15,943 nt of DNA from NCBI GenBank assembly GCA_041627895.1, contig JBFKQC010000086.1, positions 1 to 15,943 on the forward strand. The letters run 5' to 3'. This DNA comes from JBFKQC01 sp041627895. GTDB taxonomy: Bacteria > Pseudomonadota > Alphaproteobacteria > Rhodobacterales > Rhodobacteraceae. The notes below the pieces were generated by a model that saw only the letters and a program-made list of their open reading frames with translations, did not search any database and was not told the origin of the DNA. The position numbers and the translations under genes are program-made. Positions 8,161 through 14,867 of the stretch are shown here, one piece after another (position 1 is the first letter of the stretch; every line of letters starts with the position of its first letter).

Positions 8161-9638
8161 TCCCCCTGTCGCTTGCGACCCTCGACAAGCTGCCCGCCGG
8201 CGTTCGCGTGCCGCGTTACGACCGCGATGCGCTGTCGCCGGGCATCGTGCATATCGGGCTGGGCAACTTCCACCGCGGGCATCAGGCCTGGTACCTGCAC
8301 CGGCTGTTCGACGAGGGCCGGAACCGGGACTGGGCGATCATCGGGGCGGGCGTCCGCGCGAACGACGCGACGATGCGCGACAGGCTGTTGGCGCAGGACT
8401 GCCTGACCACGCTGATCGAGCTGGACCCGTCCGGCACATCGGCCGAAGTCACCGGCTCGATGATCGGCTTCGTGCCGGTCGAGGAGGGCAACGCCGCGCT
8501 GATCGCGCAGATGGCCGACCCGGCGATCCGCATCGTCGCCCTGACGGTCACCGAGGGCGGCTACTTCATCGACCCGGCTGGCGGCGCGTTGGACACGGCG
8601 CACCCCGATATCCGCCACGACGCCGCGAACCCGGACGCGCCGCGCACCGCGTTCGGCGCGATGGTCGCCGCGCTGAAGCTCAGGCGCGACCGCGGCCACG
8701 GGCCGTTTACCGGACAGAGCTGCGACAACCTGCAGGGCAACGGCGCGATCCTGCGCCGGGCGGTGGTGTCGCTGGCACGCCTGTCGGACCCGGCGCTTGC
8801 CGACTGGATCGACGGGAACTGCAGCTTTCCGAACTCGATGGTCGACTGCATCGTGCCCGCAACCGGGCCGAAGGAACTGGCGCTGGCGCGTTCGCTCGGG
8901 ATCGACGACCAGGCGCCGGTGACCCACGAGAATTATCGCCAGTGGGTCATCGAGGACGATTTCTGCGCCGGCCGGCCCGACTGGGACCGCGTCGGCGCGA
9001 TCTTCACCGACCGGGTCCACGACTACGAGGCGATGAAGATCCGCATCCTCAACGGCGGCCACCAGCTGCTGGCGAACCCGGGCGAGCTGCTTTCGGTCGA
9101 GACGATTTCCGGCGCGATGGAGCATCCCGCGATCCGGGGGTTCTTTCTGAAGGCGGAAATCGGGGAAATCGCGCCACAGGTGGCGGCGGTTCCTGAAATC
9201 AATGCCGCGGAATACGTCAGGCTGATCGAACGCCGGTTCTCCAACCCGGCGATCGTCGACACGACGCGGCGCGTCGCCTTCGACGGCTCGTCGCGGCATC
9301 CGGGCTTCATCCTGCCGATCATCCGCGAACGCCTGGCGGCCGGCCGCCCGGTCGACGGCCTGGCGCTGGCAGAGGCGCTTTGGGCGCGGATGTGCCTGGG
9401 CGAGCGCGAGGACGGCACGGCCATCAAGGCGAACGATCCGCACTGGGACACGCTGAGTGCGGCGGCCGGCGAGGCCCGCGCCCGGCCGCGAAGCTGGATC
9501 GAGCAGCGCCAGTTCTACGGCGATCTCGGCGGGAACGACGCTTTCGCGCCGGTCTTCGAGCGCTGGCTGGCGAAGATCCACGCCGACGGCACGGAGGCCG
9601 CGCTGCGCGAATATGCGGCGGGCGGCACGGGCGCCTGA
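8148..9638 (+). CDS. mtlK: Mannitol 2-dehydrogenase family oxidoreductase
   Basis: Expected to oxidise D-mannitol to D-fructose with NAD+ (EC 1.1.1.67). The 496-residue protein belongs to the polyol-specific long-chain dehydrogenases: N-terminal cofactor domain with GIVHIGLGNFHRGHQ (32-46), TVTEGGY (133-139), SCDNLQGNG (191-199), and catalytic K297, N302 and H305 in the KIRILNGGH motif. It is about 19 residues longer than R. sphaeroides MtlK, mostly at the N-terminus. The family signature MVDR[IV] reads MVDCIVP here (C234 instead of arginine, codon TGC). Position in the operon supports mannitol, but arabinitol or another polyol cannot be excluded, given that change. ATG 8148 lies inside the end of the sorbitol dehydrogenase gene, so translation is probably coupled. 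No further operon gene, such as a fructokinase, follows. Confidence 0.86.
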   Translation: MVELIPLSLATLDKLPAGVRVPRYDRDALSPGIVHIGLGNFHRGHQAWYLHRLFDEGRNRDWAIIGAGVRANDATMRDRLLAQDCLTTLIELDPSGTSAEVTGSMIGFVPVEEGNAALIAQMADPAIRIVALTVTEGGYFIDPAGGALDTAHPDIRHDAANPDAPRTAFGAMVAALKLRRDRGHGPFTGQSCDNLQGNGAILRRAVVSLARLSDPALADWIDGNCSFPNSMVDCIVPATGPKELALARSLGIDDQAPVTHENYRQWVIEDDFCAGRPDWDRVGAIFTDRVHDYEAMKIRILNGGHQLLANPGELLSVETISGAMEHPAIRGFFLKAEIGEIAPQVAAVPEINAAEYVRLIERRFSNPAIVDTTRRVAFDGSSRHPGFILPIIRERLAAGRPVDGLALAEALWARMCLGEREDGTAIKANDPHWDTLSAAAGEARARPRSWIEQRQFYGDLGGNDAFAPVFERWLAKIHADGTEAALREYAAGGTGA

Positions 9639-9643
9639 AGCAA

Positions 9644-9691
9644 TTCCCAGCAATGCCGATCCGGCGAAGCGTCGCGAAATTGCGCTGGGAA
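9644..9691. repeat. Inverted repeat just after the mtlK stop
   Basis: TTCCCAGC (9644-9651) pairs with GCTGGGAA (9684-9691), with a 32-nt interior in which AAT (9652-9654) can pair further with ATT (9679-9681) across a small bulge. It starts 5 nt after the stop codon of the last polyol gene. It may end or stabilise the operon mRNA. There is no T-run on the plus strand, so intrinsic termination is doubtful. Confidence 0.45.
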
Positions 9692-9724
9692 AACAGGATA
9701 GAGCGCATTTCGTGACTCGAAGAT

Positions 9725-9762
9725 CGCGGAATGCGCCATGGCGGCAGGGACGGCATTCCGCG
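9725..9762. repeat. 10-bp perfect inverted repeat
   Basis: CGCGGAATGC (9725-9734) pairs perfectly with GCATTCCGCG (9753-9762) around an 18-nt loop that itself contains the palindrome GCCATGGC (9735-9742). No T-run follows. It lies about 90 bp after the polyol operon and could be part of its 3' untranslated region or a small structured RNA. I do not recognise it as a named repeat. Confidence 0.45.
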
Positions 9763-9980
9763 CGGAACGGACCGGCGCATGGCCGTCACGACCGGCCGCC
9801 GCGAACCCGGCCGCCAGACGCGGGGAACCGGATTTCAGCGACCCGTCAAAAGGCGCGGCAACGGCGTCGGCACCAGGCCGACCGCGGGCACGGCGAAATC
9901 CGCCGTCCGATTGGGGCGGGGCGGTACGCCTGCTGTCGCGGCGTTAGCGGACATGGCCTGACGCTGTCATTGCCCGTGGC

Positions 9981-10006
9981 GAAAGCCGCGTCGACGCGGC
10001 TTTCTT
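9981..10006 (+). terminator. Possible intrinsic terminator (first palindrome of the array)
   Basis: The first palindrome has an A-rich start (GAAAG), a GC-rich 6-bp mid-stem and a T-rich exit reading CTTTCTT at 10000-10006. This is the usual outline of a rho-independent terminator and could end any transcript reading through from the polyol operon. The T-tract is short and interrupted by C. The three hairpins that follow are not expected of a simple terminator. Confidence 0.4.
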
Positions 10007-10072
10007 GCGCGCGGTCGACCGCGCGTGTGCCGCCTGTCGACAGGCGGCTGTTATGGCCCGTCGACGGGCCAT
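9981..10072. repeat. Array of four perfect palindromes centred on GTCGAC
   Basis: Four perfect palindromes are packed in 92 bp: 9981-10004 (24 bp, arm GAAAGCCGC before the GTCGAC core), 10008-10025 (18 bp, arm CGCGCG), 10029-10048 (20 bp, arm GCCGCCT) and 10053-10072 (20 bp, arm ATGGCCC). All share the hexamer GTCGAC, so each could form a hairpin with a TCGA loop. Centres are 24, 22 and 24 bp apart. The linkers are TTG, TGT and TGTT. Arms differ in sequence but pair without a mismatch, which argues for structure, not a protein-bound half-site, as the conserved property. The run continues on neither side. The first palindrome alone looks like an intrinsic terminator. I know of no described element of this form. 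Confidence 0.85.
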
Positions 10073-10294
10073 TCGCGCGTCTGGGATTGCCGCCTGCTGG
10101 CGCGTGGCCCCGGCCTGATGCATTCTGCGAAGAGCCTCCCGGACGCCGCTACCGGCCGGTCCAGCGAGGTGAACAGAGAAAGGGCCGATGGAAGCGGGCA
10201 CGAGCCAGATCCCGAGCGTCGTTGATGCGTGCGGCGACCGCACCGTCGCCACGGCTGGTGCCGACGACAGGCGCAGCGCCGGAGAAGAAAGCTG

Positions 10295-11212
10295 ATGGGC
10301 CGCAAGATCGCCAAATACGCAGCCGCGGTACTGGCGCTTCTTGCCGTGCTCGTCGCCTGCCAGCAGGTCAGGCACTCGGGCGGCCCGGCCCTGGCGGCGG
10401 CGGTGCCCGGCGGGCTTCGTCTTGCGACCTACAACGTGCACTACATCCTGCTGGACCAGTCCGAGGGGCGCTGGTCGGCGGGCAACTGGGAAAACCGCAA
10501 GCGGCCGCTCGATGCCACGTTCAAGGCGCTGGGTGCCGATATCGTCGCGTTCCAGGAGATGGAAAGCTTTGCCGGCGGGGACGACGACAGCGTCAATCTC
10601 GCCCGCGCCTGGCTGCTGGGCCAGAACCCGGATTTCGCCGCCGCGGCGACCGGCGACTGGCGTGCGTTTCCGTCGACGCAGCCGATCTTCTACCGCACCT
10701 CGCGGCTGGAGCCGGTGGACCAGGGCTGGTTCTTCTTCTCGGATACGCCCGGCGTTATCTATTCGCGCACCTTCGACGGCTCTTATCCCGCCTTCGCCTC
10801 GTGGGCCGACGTGCGGGACCGCGACAGCGGCGAGGTCTTGCGGATTCTGAACGTTCACCTGGACTATTCGAGCCGCGGGAACCGGCGCAAATCGACCGAA
10901 CTGATCGCGGCCCGCGTCGAGGGCTGGCTGTCCGAGGGCCGCAACGTCGTGCTGGCCGGCGACCTGAACGCGCGCCGCGGCTCTTCGGTCCACATCCGGC
11001 TTGCGGCCGCGGGGCTGGATTTCGTGCCGGTTCCGGGTGCGAGCTATCACTTCGACCGGGGGATCAACCTGTTCGGGGCGATCGACCATATCGCCCTCGC
11101 CCCCGGCGTGGCGCCGGCCGGCCCGGCGATCGTGTTCCGCGAAAAGCTTGGCGAGGTCTGGCCGACGGACCATTACCCGGTGGTGGTGGATATCGCGACC
11201 GGCCGCCCGTGA
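10295..11212 (+). CDS. EEP-fold (endonuclease/exonuclease/phosphatase) lipoprotein
   Basis: A 305-residue putative metal-dependent phosphodiesterase or nuclease anchored to a membrane on the periplasmic side. The N-terminus is a lipoprotein signal: K4 and K7, a hydrophobic stretch 8-20, and lipobox LVAC with C22 as the lipidated residue. The EEP domain follows: LATYNVHY (N47), FQEME (E88), LNVHLDYSSRGNRRKS (186-200 region; H188), AGDLNARRGSS (D223, N225), GAIDHIAL (D264, H265) and PTDHYPVVVD (D292, H293). All expected metal and catalytic positions are present. ATG 10295 was chosen over an in-frame upstream start at 10229 because GGAGAAG lies at 10281-10287 and because it gives a proper signal peptide. 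Substrate is unknown; relatives cleave DNA, RNA, phospholipids or sugar phosphates. It stands alone, with the palindrome array about 220 bp upstream. Confidence 0.82.
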   Translation: MGRKIAKYAAAVLALLAVLVACQQVRHSGGPALAAAVPGGLRLATYNVHYILLDQSEGRWSAGNWENRKRPLDATFKALGADIVAFQEMESFAGGDDDSVNLARAWLLGQNPDFAAAATGDWRAFPSTQPIFYRTSRLEPVDQGWFFFSDTPGVIYSRTFDGSYPAFASWADVRDRDSGEVLRILNVHLDYSSRGNRRKSTELIAARVEGWLSEGRNVVLAGDLNARRGSSVHIRLAAAGLDFVPVPGASYHFDRGINLFGAIDHIALAPGVAPAGPAIVFREKLGEVWPTDHYPVVVDIATGRP

Positions 11213-11371
11213 CGTGCCCGGCGGGCGGCATGCAGCCCTGTGCCACGCGAAATCCGGCCGCGGGGCGGTCGGAATCGCCGTCGGCGCGCATCCGATCGCC
11301 GGCTCCGGCAAGCGTGCCACCGCGGGGGCGATGTTCACCGGCAGCAATCGCGCGGTGACGCGCAAGGCGGA

Positions 11372-12352
11372 TCAGAACGGCGGAAATGCCTGTTCCGCGG
11401 TCATCGGCCTTGGGATGAGACCCTGCTGGAAGGCGTAGGCCGTGAGCGCCTCGATGGATGTCCGGTTGGCCTCGAGCCCGTAAGGCAGGGGGTCGCCCAC
11501 GATCGCGGCTTGCGCGATGTCCCGTTCCGCGCCCTTGCCCGTCGCCGTGCCGGACAGCACGGCCTCGACATAGGGCCGGCGCGCGTCGTCGAACGCCCTG
11601 TAGAGCGCCCTCACCAGGCCGGGCGCGTCGCGCAGCAACTCTTGCTTGATGGCGAGCGTGGCGTGCATCGGAAAGACCCCGTCCCTTTCATAGACTTCGC
11701 GGTCACGCCGGGCGGCATCGGGGAAAAGCTGGCGCAGGTCCTCGGGCAGTTTCGGCGCGGTTTCGTTCCAGCCGGCCGCCGGCGATCCGGCGCGGCCGAT
11801 CCCGGCAATGCCGGTCAGCCCGGCGTCGATCTCGCCGGCGGCGATCATGCCGGCCAGCGACTTGCCTTCCGGCACGTGTTCGACGTTGGCCGGCAGTTTC
11901 AGGGTGCGGACATGTTCTTCGTCGTCCACCACCCAGGTGATCTTGTCGATATCGACACCGTACTCGTTCTGCAAAAGCCCGCGCTTCCAGACGCCTGTCG
12001 TCACCGAGTAGGCACGCACGCCGACCTTCCTGCCCTCCAGGTCCTTCGGCGACACGATCCCGGAATCGGGCCGCACGACCAGGCCCTCGTGGTGAAAGCG
12101 CCGCACGAAAAAGACCGGCAGCGCGACGATCGGCACGCCATGGGCCCTTGCGATGACATAGCTCGTGGGGGCGAGTTCGCAGATGTCGAATTCCAGATCG
12201 CGGATCATCCGGCGAAACGCCGCGACCTGCGGTTTCACGTCGATGAATTGCAGGTCGGCCCCCGGAACCCGGATCCGGCCGGACTTGATCGGAGCCGTGA
12301 ACGGATAGTCGCGAATGCAGCAGCTTAGCGTGCGAACCATGGTCGAGGTCAT
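11372..12352 (-). CDS. 4,5-dihydroxyphthalate decarboxylase-like / periplasmic-binding-fold protein
   Basis: A 326-residue protein of the type II periplasmic-binding-protein fold, in the group usually annotated as 4,5-dihydroxyphthalate decarboxylase or ABC substrate-binding protein. Segments recognised by their family pattern are CIRDYPFTAPIKSGRI (12-27), FDICELAPTSYVIARAHG, IVALPVFFVRRFHHEGLVV, PKDLEGRKVGVRAYSVTTGVW and EGKSLAGMIAAGEIDAGL. There is no signal peptide, which favours a cytoplasmic enzyme over a transport receptor. ATG 12352 has AAAGGA 7 nt upstream; the frame is open further upstream, but that extension is arginine- and proline-rich and not protein-like. It converges on the EEP gene with a 159-bp gap. 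No phthalate or protocatechuate genes lie nearby, so the substrate is unassigned. Confidence 0.78.
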   Translation of the reverse strand: MTSTMVRTLSCCIRDYPFTAPIKSGRIRVPGADLQFIDVKPQVAAFRRMIRDLEFDICELAPTSYVIARAHGVPIVALPVFFVRRFHHEGLVVRPDSGIVSPKDLEGRKVGVRAYSVTTGVWKRGLLQNEYGVDIDKITWVVDDEEHVRTLKLPANVEHVPEGKSLAGMIAAGEIDAGLTGIAGIGRAGSPAAGWNETAPKLPEDLRQLFPDAARRDREVYERDGVFPMHATLAIKQELLRDAPGLVRALYRAFDDARRPYVEAVLSGTATGKGAERDIAQAAIVGDPLPYGLEANRTSIEALTAYAFQQGLIPRPMTAEQAFPPF

Positions 12353-13078
12353 GCGGCAATCCTTTCGCGCCGGCGGCAAGACGGTCAAGCCCTTGCCGAA
12401 GATGTTCCGCCGGGCTTGCCCGGAAACCAACCGCGTCGCCCGGACAATGCGAACGGAATGTCCCGGGCTGCGCAAGCCCGTGCGCGGACGGGTCGGCCGA
12501 ACCCACCAAGGCCGGCTGGCGCGGATATTGCGCAAGCGTGCTGCAGACACGGGAATCGTCGTGGCCATGGCAGGTGACGCCCTGGATCGCCGTTGCCCTG
12601 CCGGCCCCGGCCCCGTCCATTGCCGCCAACAGGGCCGCGACCTCGGGGGTGCGCCGCCTGGGCCGGTCCGGCCGTTCTCCGAAGATCGGCGCGCCGCGGG
12701 CGTGAGGGCCGGGTGATGCGGTGCCGTTCTCGTCGCGGCGCGGAATCGGGCCGTGCGCCGCCCCAAGATGGAGTGTCCGAACCCCGGACCGGCGCATGAT
12801 GTTCGGGTGTCGTGCGGCGAGGGCACAACATGTGCGCGAGTTGCCGCGGGAGGGCGACAACCGCGGTTTCCGACGATTGTTTCCGGATCGACGCAAACGG
12901 CGGCGATCTGGGGACATCTATTCCAAAATCTTTAGTTGACAGAGGGTTAATGCATGAAGCACACAAATTTCATTGGCCGACTCGTGAATCTCGTCTAAGG
13001 TCAAATCCGATCCGGTGTGACCGCCGTTCCGTCCGGGTCGGGTATGCGTAGCGTGATGCAGAATTTGGGGGTAGGAAC
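12353..13078. other. Interval without a convincing gene
   Basis: This 726-bp stretch separates divergent genes. From 12353 to about 12900 it is GC-rich, with open but low-complexity frames on both strands and no recognisable product; one minus-strand segment around 12600-12700 looks slightly protein-like and could be gene debris. From about 12915 to 12990 it turns AT-rich and contains a consensus -35 hexamer TTGACA at 12936-12941, but I see no good -10 box 16-18 nt downstream. GTCCG/CGGAC at 12776-12790 makes a small hairpin. It should contain the promoters of both flanking genes. Confidence 0.5.
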
Positions 13079-14044
13079 GTGCGCTTGATTGCAACTTCGA
13101 TTACGTTCGCGGTTTTTGCGGCGACTGGAGCTTCTGCGCAGCAGGCCGAACTGGCCGCGATCGACGCCCAATTGGCGAACAACCTGGATTTCCGTTCCGC
13201 CGCCTTCAGGGTGTGCCTGAACGCGCCGGTATGCGAGGTCGACGGGGTGCGGCTGGAAGGCGGGCGCCTGGAAAGCGGGGCCGACGCCTGGCAGGCGGCC
13301 GATCTCTACTGGGACCCGGTCGACGGTATCGGCGTGACCGGGGGCGGCCAGAACGACGAGATCGACGTGAACGAGCGCGTCGTCGTCACCTTTTCCGGAC
13401 AGCGCCCGGTGCAGGGCATCTGGGTCAGCGACGTGTTTTCGGGCGAGCATCGCCGTTTCGGCGGGTCCTCGGTCCGCGGAGTCGACGAGGAATACGCGCA
13501 TGTGCAGTTTTCCGTCTCCGGCGCGGTCGTGGGCGACATGCGGATATCCGCCGAGAACCGCCTGCCTTGGCAGGCCTTCAACAACCATATCAGTTCGCGG
13601 TTTCAGGGCGACGGCGACCTGCGGCGCCGGATCGTCGTGAACAAGCGCATGCTCGAGCTGATCGTGCCCGGCAGCGATCCGGGCGCCGACGTCCTGATCA
13701 CCGCGCCGATCGACGGCGAGGTCGAGAAGGAGAAGCTGGACATTTTCGAGGGCGTGCCGACGGTCGAGATCGACCTGACGGAAATCCTCGCCGCGCTCGA
13801 GGGCGCGCCGCTTTACGCCGCCGGTACGCTGAACGCCAATCGCATCGTCGAAATCCTCGAGCGGCCCGAGCTTCTGGACGAGATGACCGCGCATGCGCGC
13901 CGGCACAGGGTGCTCGGAGACCGGGACAACGGCGAGGTCGCCGGCATGCTCGACAGCCCGGTGATGGCGGACACGCTGACATTTCAATCGCCGCTTGACA
14001 CCAGCAACGACTTTTCGATCGCCGGTGTCGTGTTCTCGGAGTGA
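13079..14044 (+). CDS. Secreted protein of unknown function with PEP-CTERM-like beta domain
   Basis: I do not recognise a named family. The 321-residue product has a Sec signal peptide: MRLIATSITFAVFAATGASA with a likely cut after A20. Two cysteines, C46 and C52, may form a disulphide. The segment DGIGVTGGGQNDEIDVNERV (82-101) resembles a conserved stretch in many PEP-CTERM and choice-of-anchor extracellular proteins, where an aspartate/asparagine-rich turn precedes a beta strand. No C-terminal PEP-CTERM, LPXTG or other anchor is present, so it is probably periplasmic or released. The GTG start follows GGGGGTAGGA (13067-13076), rather close but the only sensible site before the signal peptide. 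A second secreted protein gene follows after 94 bp on the same strand, probably in the same transcript. Function is unknown; a surface or matrix role is a guess. Confidence 0.72.
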   Translation: MRLIATSITFAVFAATGASAQQAELAAIDAQLANNLDFRSAAFRVCLNAPVCEVDGVRLEGGRLESGADAWQAADLYWDPVDGIGVTGGGQNDEIDVNERVVVTFSGQRPVQGIWVSDVFSGEHRRFGGSSVRGVDEEYAHVQFSVSGAVVGDMRISAENRLPWQAFNNHISSRFQGDGDLRRRIVVNKRMLELIVPGSDPGADVLITAPIDGEVEKEKLDIFEGVPTVEIDLTEILAALEGAPLYAAGTLNANRIVEILERPELLDEMTAHARRHRVLGDRDNGEVAGMLDSPVMADTLTFQSPLDTSNDFSIAGVVFSE

Positions 14045-14138
14045 TGGGGGATGCGCAGGGAAGGGATAAGGTCCCCCGCATGGTTTGTAAGGACGCAGTG
14101 GTCAGTTCGTGCCGCGTCGGAAAGGAATGGGTGCTAAG

Positions 14139-14639
14139 ATGAAGTGGCGCAAGGGTCGACTGTTCAAGACGGTATTCTGGAACGTCCTTCTGGGTTCGGC
14201 GATCGTGTCGAAGGCGACCGCATCGGTCGTGTATTTCGGCCCGCCGCAGGCATCCGATCTGGCGTGGCAGGATTTCCGGCGCGAGGTCGAGAACAAGCAG
14301 AGCGCACCTGCATTGCCGCAGGGCATGCTCGACATGCTGGCCTCGGTCGAAACCACGGCGCAGCTGCGCGAACTGATCTGGGCGTCCTACGAAATCACCG
14401 ATCCTGCGCTTTATCCGCAGCTCGACGATTTCTGGGGCCGCGTCGTGGCCGAGCGCGGGGAAATGGACCTGCTGCAGCAGCTTGCCGCCTACCGGCACAC
14501 GCTGCCCGGGTCGCAGCCGATGACCCGCAACGGCTATCTGCAATCCTGGCTCTGGAAGGCCCACCACAGCGGCGGCCACTACGACTGCGGCGGCGGCAAC
14601 GGCCCGAACACCAGCCCGCCGGGCGGAGGCTCCTGCTAG
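14139..14639 (+). CDS. Small secreted protein with Gly-rich His/Cys tail, unknown function
   Basis: I recognise no family. Starting at ATG 14139 (AAAGGA at 14121-14126), the 166-residue product has a basic start MKWRKGRLFK, a hydrophobic stretch 11-23 and a likely signal-peptidase cut after ATA at residue 28. The middle (about 37-125) is probably helical and rich in charged residues and leucine. The last 25 residues are very different: AHHSGGHYDCGGGN (141-154) followed by a Pro/Gly stretch ending GGGSC, with only two cysteines in the protein (C150 and the final C166). Starts at GTG 14109 or ATG 14127 would add up to ten residues. It lies 94 bp after the other secreted-protein gene. The tail could bind metal, form a disulphide or be a modification site; none of these can be decided from sequence. 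Confidence 0.68.
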   Translation: MKWRKGRLFKTVFWNVLLGSAIVSKATASVVYFGPPQASDLAWQDFRREVENKQSAPALPQGMLDMLASVETTAQLRELIWASYEITDPALYPQLDDFWGRVVAERGEMDLLQQLAAYRHTLPGSQPMTRNGYLQSWLWKAHHSGGHYDCGGGNGPNTSPPGGGSC

Positions 14640-14867
14640 AACGGTTTCCCGCGCGGCCGATCGGGCGAGGCATCGCGACATCGCGCCGAGCCAATTGGAC
14701 GGCGCGCAGTCCGCCGGTCGGACCCTGCGGGATGCGCCCAGGGGCGCTTTCCGGCTGGTCCGATCCGCGAACCTGCCGCGCAGCCGTGCAAGCCTGTCGA
14801 TCCCTCGCCGGTCGCAGCGCGAAATCCGCAAGACGGGCGGCATGCCCGCTGCCGCAACAGCCGCATA

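Larger units (their letters stand above)
9639..10294. other. Structured non-coding interval after the polyol operon
   Basis: I find no convincing gene here: frames are open on both strands only because of high GC, and the conceptual products are arginine- and proline-rich shadows. The interval holds an 8-bp inverted repeat (9644-9691), a 10-bp inverted repeat (9725-9762), the four-palindrome array (9981-10072), a perfect ACCGGCCGGT palindrome at 10151-10160, a 6-bp hairpin GGCGAC/GTCGCC (10233-10238 with 10245-10250), and the ribosome site of the following gene (10281-10290). The density of inverted repeats is unlike the other intergenic stretches in the window. Confidence 0.6.

Noticed and set aside
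9981..10072. CRISPR array or transcription-factor operator array
   Set aside because: There is no constant repeat with variable spacers; only a 6-bp core is shared and the arms differ. Operator arrays would conserve half-site sequence, not just pairing.
9457..11358. 633-residue open frame spanning the mtlK end, the intergenic region and the EEP gene
   Set aside because: Runs through two real genes in a different frame; composition is Arg/Pro/Ala-rich and not protein-like.
12353..12826. N-terminal extension of the decarboxylase-like protein
   Set aside because: The extension is not protein-like, and the internal ATG at 12352 has a good ribosome site and matches family length.
12936..12941. 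Consensus -35 hexamer TTGACA upstream of the secreted-protein gene
   Set aside because: No acceptable -10 box at 16-18 nt, so I do not call a promoter.
12385..12966. 193-residue minus-strand frame in the 12.4-13.0 kb gap
   Set aside because: Arg/Pro/Gly-rich, no domain, no ribosome site; best treated as GC-driven openness.
13079..14044. True PEP-CTERM exosortase substrate
   Set aside because: The C-terminus lacks a PEP motif, membrane helix and basic tail.
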